Source: an uncultured Thermotogae bacterium
GTDB taxonomy: Bacteria > Thermotogota > Thermotogae > Mesoaciditogales > Mesoaciditogaceae
DNA: 34,017 nucleotides
Direction of reading: 5' to 3'
Assembly (NCBI GenBank): GCA_913056255.1
Contig: CAJXLN010000017.1
Coordinates: 1-34,017, forward strand
A program made the translations under genes and the position numbers. Below the pieces are notes generated by a model. That model searched no databases. It saw nothing but the letters and a program-made list of their open reading frames with translations, and was not told the DNA's origin. Positions within the stretch are counted from its first letter, which is position 1. Each line of letters opens with the position of its first letter. Positions 1-7,921 of the stretch are shown here, piece by piece.

Positions 1-133
1 CCACCACCATTACTTGTTGTTTGATAGGATTATACGTGTGATAAGTTAATGAGACGTTAAACGTTTTTTGTCCACAGGTGAATTTTTGATTCTTGTGAAG
101 TGGCGATAGATTGCAATGTTGAAAATCAATTAC

Positions 134-695
134 TCATACTTGCAGTTCATTAATATTTTGATAGTTTTTCACTTCAACGCCTTCATTTGTAAGCAATTCA
201 AGGAAATCACTTACAAGATCCTTTGCCAACATCACGGCCTCATTTATTTCATGAGAACACCACAGTTTGGGGGCAATTTCTTTATATCTTCTGGGTATTT
301 TGGGAAAGGTACATACATCCATTATCCCTTGATAGTAATCGTGGGTAACCCATTTTGAACCATCTTTTCAATTGATTAGAATCACCATAGATTATCTTTA
401 ACACGTTGAGAACTCCCATCCAAAATGGCCAACTCATCGTTGGAATTTTAAGAGTCTTCTCAAGTTCTCCTTCGTTCACCATCTGGTAATTGATAACTAT
501 ATCTTTGTAGATGAATGACTTTCCCTGCACCTTGTTTTCATTTTCAACGATGAAAATCATATCGAGATCTGACCATTCAGTATCAGTGATCTTAGCTGTA
601 GAACCGTAAACGCAGCTTAATATCACATCTGGATGTGTCCTAATTATCTTATCACTCAACTTCTTTGAAAAAAGTTTTCGCTCTTCGTGATTCAT
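134..695 (-). pseudogene. Frameshifted nucleotidyltransferase-domain protein
   Basis: The first ~115 codons from the ATG at 695 encode a Pol-beta/MNT-type nucleotidyltransferase domain. The signature is YGSTAKITDTEWSDLDMIFI, i.e. a GS motif followed by a D-x-D metal-binding pair. This frame ends early at 282. A second frame (stop at 134) continues smoothly with a helical C-terminal part (KIPRRYKEIAPKLWCSHEIN and on to NYQNINELQV). Removing one base from the CCC run at 349-351 joins the two into KMVTHDYYQGIMDV and a protein of about 186 residues. Families with this fold include MntA-type antitoxins and aminoglycoside nucleotidyltransferases, and I cannot tell which this was. The gene is divergent from the ribbon-helix-helix gene at 794. 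The call assumes the frameshift is real and not a sequencing error. Confidence 0.6.
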
Positions 696-769
696 CTTTG
701 CACTTCTTTTTGATGTTTATGACTGACAAAGAATACTTTAGACTTCAGAATTTTCCAATTTATTTGTGA

Positions 770-788
770 TATAATGTATTACGAGGTG
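770..788 (+). promoter_or_regulatory. -10 box and RBS of the ribbon-helix-helix gene
   Basis: A perfect TATAAT lies at 770-775 and a GAGGTG ribosome binding site at 783-788, five bases before the ATG at 794. The implied leader is only about a dozen bases. I see no convincing -35 box. The region also lies upstream of the divergent nucleotidyltransferase relic. Confidence 0.5.
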
Positions 789-793
789 ATACT

Positions 794-1012
794 ATGAGGC
801 TAATATCTTTAAGACTTACAGAAAAACTCGAAAAAAGTCTCGAAAAATACGCCAAGAAACTTGACAGGCCAAAAAGTTATCTTATTCGTAAAGCCCTTGA
901 GATGTATTTGGAAAATCTCTCAAAAGTTCCAGAAGATATCTTAAAACTCGCGGTGAGTCCCGTTGAGAAAAAAGAAGATTCACATTACAAAAAGACTTTG
1001 GAAAAGAATTGA
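794..1012 (+). CDS. Ribbon-helix-helix (CopG/RelB-like) DNA-binding protein
   Basis: The 72-residue protein begins MRLISLRLTEKLEKSLEKYA and continues with KSYLIRKALEMYLENL. This is the beta-strand plus two-helix pattern of the ribbon-helix-helix family, with a short charged tail. Such proteins bind operator DNA as dimers and are commonly the antitoxin half of a toxin-antitoxin pair. Here no toxin follows: the ATG immediately after the stop (1013) opens only an 8-codon frame, and the next gene is a membrane protein. It therefore looks like an orphan antitoxin or a stand-alone autoregulator. The start is fixed by the GAGGTG site and TATAAT box just upstream. Confidence 0.75.
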   Translation: MRLISLRLTEKLEKSLEKYAKKLDRPKSYLIRKALEMYLENLSKVPEDILKLAVSPVEKKEDSHYKKTLEKN

Positions 1013-1106
1013 ATGATTAAGTTTAGGGAACCATTATGAATATCGCGAGTGAAAAGGGTGGTGACTTTTAATAAACAAAGCACGTCAAAATGCTGAGAGT
1101 GCTGTT

Positions 1107-1763
1107 TTGGGAGCTTTGACTGCTCTTATATACACATTTCAATTGATCTATGGAATTGGAACAGCTATAAGTTATTTGGCTGTGATTCCCCTCGTGTATG
1201 CCTTGAGTCAATCACGTTCTGAATGGTTGAAGATCGTTGTAGTATCCTCGGTTATGATCTTCGCGTTTAATGATTTGGGTGGTTCACTGTTTTTCCTTCT
1301 TTTTATCGTTCCGATGTCAGTCTCTATTATGATGAAGATCGGCGGCTTGTCAGTCTTTTTAGCTGAAGGTCCGCTCTTTTGGTCAATGGCCTTAATTCTT
1401 TACAAATTGGGATGGATTGTAGGATTTGAGATACCACCGTTTTTCCATGATTGGTGGGTGATCTTACTCTTCTTATTTTGTGCCTTTGTCATCATGACCT
1501 TTTCAAAAATAGCGTATTTGACTCTAAGAACCTTCGATTTTCACCCATATTCTAACATCGCAGGAATTAAAATCGTTGTAATACTCATGGTACTGAATTC
1601 GTTTGCAGTTTTCGCCGTTTACGGATTTTCGATACAATCTTTTTTGAATATAAGCATCATGATCCCCTTGATGATGATCGATCCTTTGAAACTTTCAATT
1701 GCTGAGATGGAAAAAGTAGCTGTTCATACCTTTCAAAGGATTCACGGCAAAACAACACGTTAA
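1107..1763 (+). CDS. Polytopic membrane protein of unknown function
   Basis: About 218 residues with roughly six hydrophobic segments and a short basic cytoplasmic tail (FQRIHGKTTR). I do not recognise the family; it is vaguely reminiscent of YybS/DUF2232 or ECF substrate-binding membrane components, but nothing decides it. The listed start is the TTG at 1107. The same frame is open back to 1065 and encodes INKARQNAESAVLGAL, which reads like genuine protein. A GGTGGTG site at 1057-1063 points to initiation near 1071, where the only candidate is ATA, so the true start is uncertain. It precedes a transporter operon and may be an accessory subunit, but a ~350 bp gap separates them. Confidence 0.6.
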   Translation: MGALTALIYTFQLIYGIGTAISYLAVIPLVYALSQSRSEWLKIVVVSSVMIFAFNDLGGSLFFLLFIVPMSVSIMMKIGGLSVFLAEGPLFWSMALILYKLGWIVGFEIPPFFHDWWVILLFLFCAFVIMTFSKIAYLTLRTFDFHPYSNIAGIKIVVILMVLNSFAVFAVYGFSIQSFLNISIMIPLMMIDPLKLSIAEMEKVAVHTFQRIHGKTTR

Positions 1764-2119
1764 TAGTTGAGCTTCTTTGATCGAACTTCACGTGTAATTC
1801 ACCTCTTTGAAGCGTATTTTCTCACAAATGGTCTATCTTTCTATGTTCCCCATTCTTACAAGCCTGCCTTAATTCAAAATCTCATCTTGATCGTGGATAA
1901 CGACTCAAAGTTGGTTGAGAAAGGCCTCAAATTGTGTTATTATGTTGACAACCATCTCCTTTCTTGTTTTGATCAATCTCATCATGTGGGGAAAAGATGG
2001 AGATGGTTTTGTTACAAATAATTGTGATCTTTATAGTTTTATAATCTTTATTTTCAACCATGTATTTCATTTAAACGACTATATGGAGGCGAGAAGCATA
2101 ATGGAGGAGGTTTTTTCTA
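1764..2119 (+). other. Gap before the ABC transporter, with inverted repeat
   Basis: No convincing gene. The visible structure is a perfect 10-base inverted repeat, AACCATCTCC (1950-1959) and GGAGATGGTT (1999-2008), followed by TTTTG. A TTGACA hexamer at 1945-1950 abuts the left arm, and a weak TTTGAT sits 17 bases further on (1968-1973). A TATAAT occurs at 2040-2045 without an obvious -35 partner. The GGAGGAGG at 2103-2110 is the ribosome binding site of the permease gene. Confidence 0.4.
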
Positions 2120-3802
2120 ATGAATCGGACAGTAGAAATGAAAGGAAAACCAATTTCCTTTTCCATTTACGATCTGGCAGTTCTTTCCTTTTTGATCCTT
2201 CTCGCATATGGTGTAAGTTTGCTCGCCAAAAATTGGACAGGACCTCTTGTTTACAAAGCAAATATTTCCCTGGCGCCTACGGCATTGATCGGGTATACAT
2301 TCCTTTCCATGTCAAGAGGTTTCATAGCTTACGGTTTATCTCTTCTTTTCACATTCGCTTACGGTTATGTGGCAGCTCACAACAGGTATGCTGAACGCGT
2401 TCTAATTCCACTTTTAGATGTATTTCAATCCATACCAGTTCTTGGATTTCTTCCTGGTCTAATTATTGGAATGATAGTGATTTTCCCACATAGTGTGATG
2501 GGTTTGGAGCTTGCTTCCATATTGATGATATTCACCGGTCAAGTTTGGAACATGACCTTCAGTTTCTACCAATCTCTGAAGTCGATTCCTCAGGAATTGA
2601 TGGAAGCTTCGAAGATCTATGGACTGTCGAAGTGGAAGATATTTTGGAATGTTGAAGTGCCATTCGCCATGCCAGGACTCGTATGGAATAGTATGATGTC
2701 AATGGCTGGAGGATGGTTCTTTCTCTCCGTATGTGAAGCTTTTACACTTGGAGGCCAGGATTACAGAATCGCAGGAATAGGATCTTACATGGCGACAGCT
2801 GTTGAAAACGGATACGTTGCAGGAGAATTGTATGCGATCTTAGCCATGATATTAATGATTCTCGCGATAGATGTTTTTTTCTGGCGTCCCATTGTGGCAT
2901 GGGCAGATAAATTCAAGTTAGAAGAAACCAACCCAGAAAATGAGCAAACCTCTTTTGTTTTAGATGTGCTCAGAAACTCTCACGTTCTCAAATTTTTCAG
3001 AACTCTATTCTCTTCAAAAAGAATCTCAAAGCGATATGTGAGGCCTAAATCGTTTAAAAATGAGCAGCAAAGTACAGCTGAAAATGTATTGTTTTACTCC
3101 TTAATAGGTACGATAAGCGCTATAATACTGTGGAAGTTTTTTTCGTTCATTGGAGATGTGAATTCAGGAGAACTCAAAACCATCTTATTTGGAGATGTTT
3201 TCACAGCTTTAAGAGTGTATGCATCCGTTGTACTTTCAGTCGTTTGGACACTTCCCGTTGGAATACTTATCGGTAAGAACATTTCGCTCTCAAAAAAAGT
3301 ACAGCCAGTGGTACAAGTTCTTGCTTCTTTTCCAGCGCCAATGATATATCCTTGGTTTGTCGCCATTTTCCCGAACTTAAATTACAGCTCTGTGCTTTTA
3401 ATGTTGTTGGGAACTCAATGGTACATTTTGTTCAACGTGATCGCCGGTGCTGCCTCTATACCCAACCATCTCAAAGAAGCAGCTCTGATTTTGAAGTTAG
3501 GTAGATTAAAAACCTGGAAAACTCTTTATATTCCCATCGTACTTCCATACCTCATAACGGGTATGATAACGGCTGCTGGTGGAGCATGGAACGCAAGCAT
3601 AGTTACCGAATACATGAATTTTAACCATCGAACTATAGAAGCAACTGGCATAGGAGCCCTCATAAACGAGGGCACAATATCAGGTAACATGTCATTTTTG
3701 GCTCTTAGCATTGTTACAATGTTATTGACCGTTGTAGTGATAAATCGTTTAGTATGGAGACCCATTCAAAGGCGAGTTATGGAAAAGTTCAGTTTGAATT
3801 GA
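2120..3802 (+). CDS. Duplicated permease of an anion-type (NitT/TauT-like) ABC transporter
   Basis: A 560-residue fusion of two binding-protein-dependent permease domains. Each half carries the cytoplasmic EAA loop that contacts the ATPase: ELMEASKIYGLSKWKIFWNV in the first half and HLKEAALILKLGRLKTWKTL in the second. A hydrophilic linker of about 60 residues separates them. The layout matches the family described as an anion-transport duplicated permease (COG4986 as I recall it). The start is set by GGAGGAGG at 2103-2110. The ATPase gene follows after 10 bases. No periplasmic substrate-binding protein is present nearby, so the substrate cannot be named. Confidence 0.85.
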   Translation: MNRTVEMKGKPISFSIYDLAVLSFLILLAYGVSLLAKNWTGPLVYKANISLAPTALIGYTFLSMSRGFIAYGLSLLFTFAYGYVAAHNRYAERVLIPLLDVFQSIPVLGFLPGLIIGMIVIFPHSVMGLELASILMIFTGQVWNMTFSFYQSLKSIPQELMEASKIYGLSKWKIFWNVEVPFAMPGLVWNSMMSMAGGWFFLSVCEAFTLGGQDYRIAGIGSYMATAVENGYVAGELYAILAMILMILAIDVFFWRPIVAWADKFKLEETNPENEQTSFVLDVLRNSHVLKFFRTLFSSKRISKRYVRPKSFKNEQQSTAENVLFYSLIGTISAIILWKFFSFIGDVNSGELKTILFGDVFTALRVYASVVLSVVWTLPVGILIGKNISLSKKVQPVVQVLASFPAPMIYPWFVAIFPNLNYSSVLLMLLGTQWYILFNVIAGAASIPNHLKEAALILKLGRLKTWKTLYIPIVLPYLITGMITAAGGAWNASIVTEYMNFNHRTIEATGIGALINEGTISGNMSFLALSIVTMLLTVVVINRLVWRPIQRRVMEKFSLN

Positions 3803-3812
3803 GGCGATTTTA

Positions 3813-5090
3813 ATGGATACACCAATAATAAATTTGAAAGATGTCAATATGCGGTTCAAAATGCCGGGCGGAAATTATTTTACAGCTCTTGAAAATATAA
3901 ATCTCTTTTTAGATTCTGGAAAGATAGCGGCTTTGCTCGGTCCTTCTGGATGTGGAAAATCCACTTTGTTGAGAATAATAACTGGTCTTTTAAAACCGTC
4001 TTCAGGAAAAGTTTATTACAAAGGAAAAGTTCAAAATGGTGTGAATGACAAAATGGCAATGGTTTTTCAAAACTTCGCACTTTTTCCGTGGAAGACCGTA
4101 AAGGAAAACATAGAACTCGGGATAAAGGACGCTGATAGCATAGAAGAACAGGAAAAAATAATTGAACACATAGTAGACGTTGTGGGCTTAGAAGGATTCG
4201 AAGACGTTTATCCGAAAGAATTATCTGGCGGAATGAGACAGCGTGTGGGAATTGCAAGAGCGCTTGTTTCCAATCCGGAGGTTCTTTGCATGGATGAGCC
4301 TTTCAGTGCACTTGACGCTTTAACTTCGGAAAACCTTCGTGAAGAAGTGCTTGATTTTTGGTCTGAAGGCACTGCGGGGTTGTCGAATATATTGATCGTT
4401 ACTCATAACATAACCGAGGCGGTGTACATGGCTGACGAGATATTCATACTCGCTTCCAATCCTGGAAGTATAAAATTCGTATTTCACAATTCTTTGCCTT
4501 TCCCCAGAGATCAGAAGTCATCCGAATTTCTAAGTACGGTTGATACGATATACAATATCCTGACTCAAAATATAATGCCAGATGTACCAAAGACCAAAAT
4601 ATACGAAAAGATAGCTCCTATACCTTTGGTCAGTGTGAGTGAAATCATCGGTTTACTTGAAGTTTTAGATGATAACAAAGGAAGGCTTGAATTATTCGAG
4701 TTGTCTGATCGCATAAAGAGAGATTTTGGAAAAACCATTTCCATAGCCCTGGCAGCGGAAATGCTCGGTTTAGTTGCCACGCCTCGTCATGATGTGATAT
4801 TCACCGCTCTTGGGAAAAAGTTCCTCGATGCAGATGTCAATGAACGAAAACTCATATTCAAAGATCAAATACTCAAAATTCCAATCATAAAAGCTGTTGT
4901 GGAACTCGTAACTCAAAGCGAAGATATGGTGATCACTCGTGAAGAATGCGAGGAATTCTTGGCAGATAAATTGCCAAATGAACGTCCTGAAGATCTTTTT
5001 GAAACCATCGTGAATTTCACATTGTACGCGGAAGTTTTGGATTATGATTCGAGAGATGAAGAACTCTCTCTGATAATAGAAAATGTTTGA
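3813..5090 (+). CDS. ABC transporter ATPase with C-terminal AAA-associated domain
   Basis: The nucleotide-binding domain fills roughly residues 1-250. It has Walker A GPSGCGKST (43-51), a Q-loop region QNFALFPWKTV typical of nitrate/taurine/sulfonate importers, the signature LSGG (137-140), and Walker B LCMDEP followed by SALDAL. About 175 extra residues follow (MPDVPKTKIYEKIAPIPLVS onward), matching the AAA-associated C-terminal domain found on ATPases partnered with duplicated permeases. That extension contains winged-helix-like segments and may be regulatory. The gene lies 10 bases after the permease. Its last codons are followed directly by the ribosome binding site of ahcY, suggesting one transcript. 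Confidence 0.88.
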   Translation: MDTPIINLKDVNMRFKMPGGNYFTALENINLFLDSGKIAALLGPSGCGKSTLLRIITGLLKPSSGKVYYKGKVQNGVNDKMAMVFQNFALFPWKTVKENIELGIKDADSIEEQEKIIEHIVDVVGLEGFEDVYPKELSGGMRQRVGIARALVSNPEVLCMDEPFSALDALTSENLREEVLDFWSEGTAGLSNILIVTHNITEAVYMADEIFILASNPGSIKFVFHNSLPFPRDQKSSEFLSTVDTIYNILTQNIMPDVPKTKIYEKIAPIPLVSVSEIIGLLEVLDDNKGRLELFELSDRIKRDFGKTISIALAAEMLGLVATPRHDVIFTALGKKFLDADVNERKLIFKDQILKIPIIKAVVELVTQSEDMVITREECEEFLADKLPNERPEDLFETIVNFTLYAEVLDYDSRDEELSLIIENV

Positions 5091-5103
5091 AGGAGGTATT
5101 TAT

Positions 5104-6312
5104 ATGGACATAGGAAGTATGAAACTGGATTGGGTTGCCCAGAGAATGGTGGTAATGAACGCGCTCGTTGAAAAGTACAAAGAGAGTCAACCTCTAAAAG
5201 GGGTTAAAGTTGCGATTTCCGTGCACTTAGAAGCTAAAACAGGATATCTTGCCCTTTCCATTGCCAAACTTGGCGCAGATGTTTCAGTTTCAGGTTCAAA
5301 CCCACTTAGCACGCAGGATGAAATAGTTGAAGAACTGAAACGTCGAGGTCTTAGAGTAAACGCTCAGCGCACTCACGACATAAATGTGTATGAAAAAAAT
5401 TTAAACGCGACGCTTGATTTTGAACCGAATGTTGTCGTGGATGATGGCGCCGATCTTACCGTAGCACTTCATGAAAAGAGAACGGATTTGCTCGAGAATG
5501 TGTGGGGAGTGTGTGAAGAAACGACAACGGGTGTAAAGAGGATCAAGGCACTTGAAAAATTCAAGAAATTGCGTGTTCCAGCCATAGCGGTTAACGATGC
5601 CAAAACCAAGCACCTCTTTGACAATCGTTACGGAACAGGTCAATCGGTTTGGGATTCGATCATTCGAAACACCAACATGAACGTTTCAGAAAAAACAGTC
5701 GTCGTTTCAGGTTACGGTTGGTGTGGAAAAGGTGTTGCCATGCGTGCGAAGGGACTCGGTGCGCGTGTGATAGTCACTGAAGTTGACGCGATCAAATCTT
5801 TAGAAGCCATCATGGATGGATTTAGCGTTATGCCCATGAAAGATGCAGCGCGAATTGGCGATATCTTTGTGACTGTTACAGGAAATACTTCTGTGATACG
5901 TGAAGAACATTTTAGAGTTATGAAAGATGGAGCCATTCTTTCGAATGCCGGGCACTTCAATGTAGAAGTTTCCGTTGCCGATCTGGAAAGAATATCAAGC
6001 TCAAAGCGCGAAGCAAGGCCAAATGTCACCGAATACAATGTCGATGGGAAAAAGCTTTACCTCTTAGCCGAAGGTAGACTCGTTAATCTGGCAGCAGCGG
6101 ATGGACATCCAGTGGAAATAATGGATTTATCATTTTCCGTGCAGCTTCTCAGCGTTTTGAAGATCGTTCGCGATCACGGAAATATGGAAGCTAAAATGTA
6201 CGCGGTTCCAAGTGAGATCGACGATGAGATCGCGACAACGAAGCTCAAACTCCTGGGAATTAATATCGATTCCTTAACAGAGGAACAGAAAAAATATTTA
6301 CAAAGCTGGTGA
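5104..6312 (+). CDS. ahcY: S-adenosylhomocysteinase
   Basis: Splits S-adenosylhomocysteine reversibly into adenosine (or a related nucleoside) and homocysteine, removing the product inhibitor of methyltransferases. In this 402-residue protein the family landmarks are: HLEAKT substrate-site residues (41-46), CEETTTG (137-143), the NDAKTKH stretch with the catalytic lysine (164-170), the NAD-binding GYGWCGKG loop (203-210), and the C-terminal NAD-contacting region. The protein is shorter than eukaryotic forms, as is typical of thermophile enzymes. Some archaeal relatives prefer S-inosylhomocysteine, so nucleoside specificity is open. The start is the ATG behind GGAGG at 5091-5095, not the upstream in-frame ATG inside the ATPase gene. 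It ends exactly where the convergent MBL gene ends. Confidence 0.93.
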   Translation: MDIGSMKLDWVAQRMVVMNALVEKYKESQPLKGVKVAISVHLEAKTGYLALSIAKLGADVSVSGSNPLSTQDEIVEELKRRGLRVNAQRTHDINVYEKNLNATLDFEPNVVVDDGADLTVALHEKRTDLLENVWGVCEETTTGVKRIKALEKFKKLRVPAIAVNDAKTKHLFDNRYGTGQSVWDSIIRNTNMNVSEKTVVVSGYGWCGKGVAMRAKGLGARVIVTEVDAIKSLEAIMDGFSVMPMKDAARIGDIFVTVTGNTSVIREEHFRVMKDGAILSNAGHFNVEVSVADLERISSSKREARPNVTEYNVDGKKLYLLAEGRLVNLAAADGHPVEIMDLSFSVQLLSVLKIVRDHGNMEAKMYAVPSEIDDEIATTKLKLLGINIDSLTEEQKKYLQSW

Positions 6313-7158
6313 TCAAATCTTTTCCCACATACCGGCTACTTCCGAATTTTTAACTTTTCCCATTTTTTCGAGAAACTCTAAAATGGAACTCATGAACGAT
6401 CTGAAAAGATAAAAAGTTCCGGCGTTGAGTGAAATTGACATTTTTTTCGAAACCTTTGCGCAAAGTGTTTCTACATATTCAGGCCCTTTAAGTGATTCGA
6501 GAGCGGCGTTCACGAAATTATGAACAGCTGCTCTTGTTCTTTCAATATCGGAATGTGGATCAGACGTTATCACTCCATGAGATGGAACGTACAAATCCGC
6601 ATTTAATTTTTCAAGAGTGTCAAGTGAGTTGAGAAATTTTTTCACGTCTACGAGATAAGGATACGAATATTTCTCCAGCACATTTGCCCCAAAGTAAGCG
6701 TCTCCGCAAAAGATCACACCATCTATTTTCACTGCCGTCATACCGGGAGAATGCCCTGGAAGTGAAATCAGATCGATCTTTGGAATAAGGTTAAGCTTGT
6801 CAAAAGATACAGCATGCGAAGGTTTAGCTTTGTAAAAACTCGAGCGAAGTGCTTTTGGCGGACTTGCTCCGTAAAGATACAGAGTTTCGAATGATGGATT
6901 TCGGATGAGCGTGATTTCTAGCTCATTTGCATATATCTTGGCCCCATTTTTTTCAAAAAGATAATTTCCTTGTATATGATCGGCATGAGAATGAGTGTTA
7001 AGAACTACCTTTTTCCCATTGTCCATTTCGGAAAGTAATTCTTTGGCGAATTTTGTACTGGATCCCGTGTCTATTACGTATGTGATTTCTTCGATCTTGA
7101 CCACTCCCACATTGGTGCTTCCGAGTTTTACCCAAATCTTATCTTTTAGCAAATTCAT
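6313..7158 (-). CDS. MBL-fold metallo-hydrolase
   Basis: A 281-residue metallo-beta-lactamase-fold hydrolase. The metal-binding motif HSHADH is at about residues 56-61. Later ligands are in SLPGHSPGM, FCGDAYFG and the VPSHG segment. The C-terminal ~70 residues are helical. The fold covers glyoxalase II-like thioesterases, lactonases and others, and nothing here fixes the substrate. GGAGGG at 7166-7171 supports the ATG. The gene lies directly downstream of tRNA-Gly and its terminator, leaving almost no room for a promoter of its own, so it may depend on terminator read-through. It converges with ahcY without a single spare base. Confidence 0.85.
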   Translation of the reverse strand: MNLLKDKIWVKLGSTNVGVVKIEEITYVIDTGSSTKFAKELLSEMDNGKKVVLNTHSHADHIQGNYLFEKNGAKIYANELEITLIRNPSFETLYLYGASPPKALRSSFYKAKPSHAVSFDKLNLIPKIDLISLPGHSPGMTAVKIDGVIFCGDAYFGANVLEKYSYPYLVDVKKFLNSLDTLEKLNADLYVPSHGVITSDPHSDIERTRAAVHNFVNAALESLKGPEYVETLCAKVSKKMSISLNAGTFYLFRSFMSSILEFLEKMGKVKNSEVAGMWEKI

Positions 7159-7174
7159 AGATGTTCCCTCCTAC

Positions 7175-7200
7175 AAAAAAAGTCCTCTTTGTGAGGACTT
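7175..7200 (-). terminator. Intrinsic terminator of tRNA-Gly
   Basis: Read on the minus strand, an 8-bp stem AAGTCCTC/GAGGACTT with a 5-base loop is followed by a run of T. It begins right after the CCA end of the tRNA and ends a few bases before the ribosome binding site of the MBL gene. Confidence 0.85.
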
Positions 7201-7276
7201 TGGAGCGGCCAACGGGACTCGAACCCGCGACCCTCAGCTTGGGAAGCTGATGCTCTACCAACTGAGCTATAGCCGC
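7201..7276 (-). tRNA. tRNA-Gly (anticodon CCC)
   Basis: A 76-base cloverleaf on the minus strand. The acceptor stem GCGGCTA/TGGCCGC includes one G-T pair. The D-arm contains AGCTCAGTTGGTAGAGC. The anticodon stem TCAGC/GCTGA closes the loop TTCCCAA, giving anticodon CCC. The T-arm carries GGTTCGAGTCC. Discriminator base U and an encoded CCA end are present, both usual for bacterial tRNA-Gly. This isoacceptor reads GGG codons. Confidence 0.96.
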
Positions 7277-7285
7277 ACATTTCGA

Positions 7286-7315
7286 ATTTTACCATAAAGA
7301 TGGTTTGTTGATCAA
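7286..7315 (-). promoter_or_regulatory. Promoter of tRNA-Gly
   Basis: On the minus strand a -35 box TTGATC (7310-7315) is separated by 18 bases from -10 TAAAAT (7286-7291), which is preceded by an extended TGG. Transcription would begin about three bases before the mature tRNA 5' end at 7276. Confidence 0.7.
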
Positions 7316-7511
7316 ATTGGTTTGGTGCATTGCGTTATAAAAAGCCCAAATTAAAATGAATCATGTGTATTTTATGAAAAAAGCATAATTCGCACTTCAA
7401 AGGGCTCTTCAAAAAATACTCATGTGAACTACCTTTCACTTACTTCATTGAGAATGGAGACTTCTAATAATTGTGTTAAATCATGGAAATCTTTAACAAT
7501 AATTCATTTTA

Positions 7512-7541
7512 TTGAAATATCAGACTGTAATGTGTTAAAAT
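7512..7541 (+). promoter_or_regulatory. Candidate promoter for a non-coding transcript
   Basis: TTGAAA (7512-7517) and TAAAAT (7536-7541) are separated by 18 bases. Transcription would start near 7549 and run through the transposon relic and the hairpin ending at 7801. No open frame of note follows. Confidence 0.45.
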
Positions 7542-7639
7542 AATTTCAAAGCGATAAATAGTGTAGCAATTGTATTTAAAAAATATCGTTCTTTTAAGTT
7601 CAGAAGTGAAAAATTATCTATTTTTAGATGGAAGTCGAG

Positions 7640-7765
7640 GATTATTTGTTTGTAATCGGAAACGGGAAGATTCTCAATTTCAATGGAGAGATGAGAGTGA
7701 CGTACATGCAAATGTACAATGCTCTGTGAAGCATGAAGCCCGCAGCTAAAACTAAAAACAGTTCA
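7640..7765 (+). mobile_element. Degenerate right end of an IS200/IS605-type element (tnpB 3' end)
   Basis: The phrase GTGAAGCATGAAGCCCGC (7726-7743) is the sequence I know from just after tnpB stops in IS605-type elements. There it is followed by a hairpin and the end TAGTTCAT. Here the hairpin's 5' arm CCCGCAGCT is intact. The expected 3' arm AGCTGCGGGTAGTTCAT appears as AACTAAAAACAGTTCAT, the same length with mostly G-to-A changes. Upstream, a frame reading NFNGEMRVTYMQMYNAL and then a stop resembles a worn TnpB C-terminus. A 6-bp hairpin with a GCAA tetraloop, GTACAT-GCAA-ATGTAC, sits at 7702-7717. The consensus is from memory; no transposase gene remains. Confidence 0.6.
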
Positions 7766-7768
7766 TTT

Positions 7769-7801
7769 AGAGTAGCAATTTGGGAATGAAATTGCTGCTC
7801 T
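7769..7801 (+). other. 13-bp hairpin downstream of the transposon relic
   Basis: AGAGTAGCAATTT (7769-7781) and AAATTGCTGCTCT (7789-7801) pair over 13 positions with one G-U, around a 7-base loop. The tail TATTGTTAAA is only weakly U-rich, so this is at best a poor terminator, or the structured 3' end of the transcript predicted from 7512. Confidence 0.5.
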
Positions 7802-7921
7802 TATTGTTAAATAAACACAAAAGTGAAAGGGCAAAAATTTACAGCTGAGGTGCACTACACTTGAAATCAGGAACGAAGTTTTTTACATCTCTAAAAACTG
7901 AATTTCGATGAGCTAAAAGTG

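Noticed and set aside
116-358. Plus-strand 80-codon frame opposite the nucleotidyltransferase relic
   Set aside because: Cysteine- and aromatic-rich shadow composition, no ribosome binding site, and the minus-strand reading gives a recognisable domain.
1767-2394. Two overlapping open frames between the membrane-protein and permease genes (1767-2021 and 1915-2394)
   Set aside because: No ribosome binding sites, no recognisable domains, and the second runs into the permease gene in another frame; treated as chance.
4751-4766. GG-N10-GC spacing resembling a sigma-54 promoter
   Set aside because: It lies inside the ATPase coding sequence in a composition where such spacing is common, with no gene start downstream.
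7424-7433. GTGAACTACC, the reverse complement of an IS605-type GGTAGTTCAC end, as a second transposon end
   Set aside because: The preceding hairpin and GAAGCCC-like phrase are absent on that strand, so a ten-base match alone is not enough.
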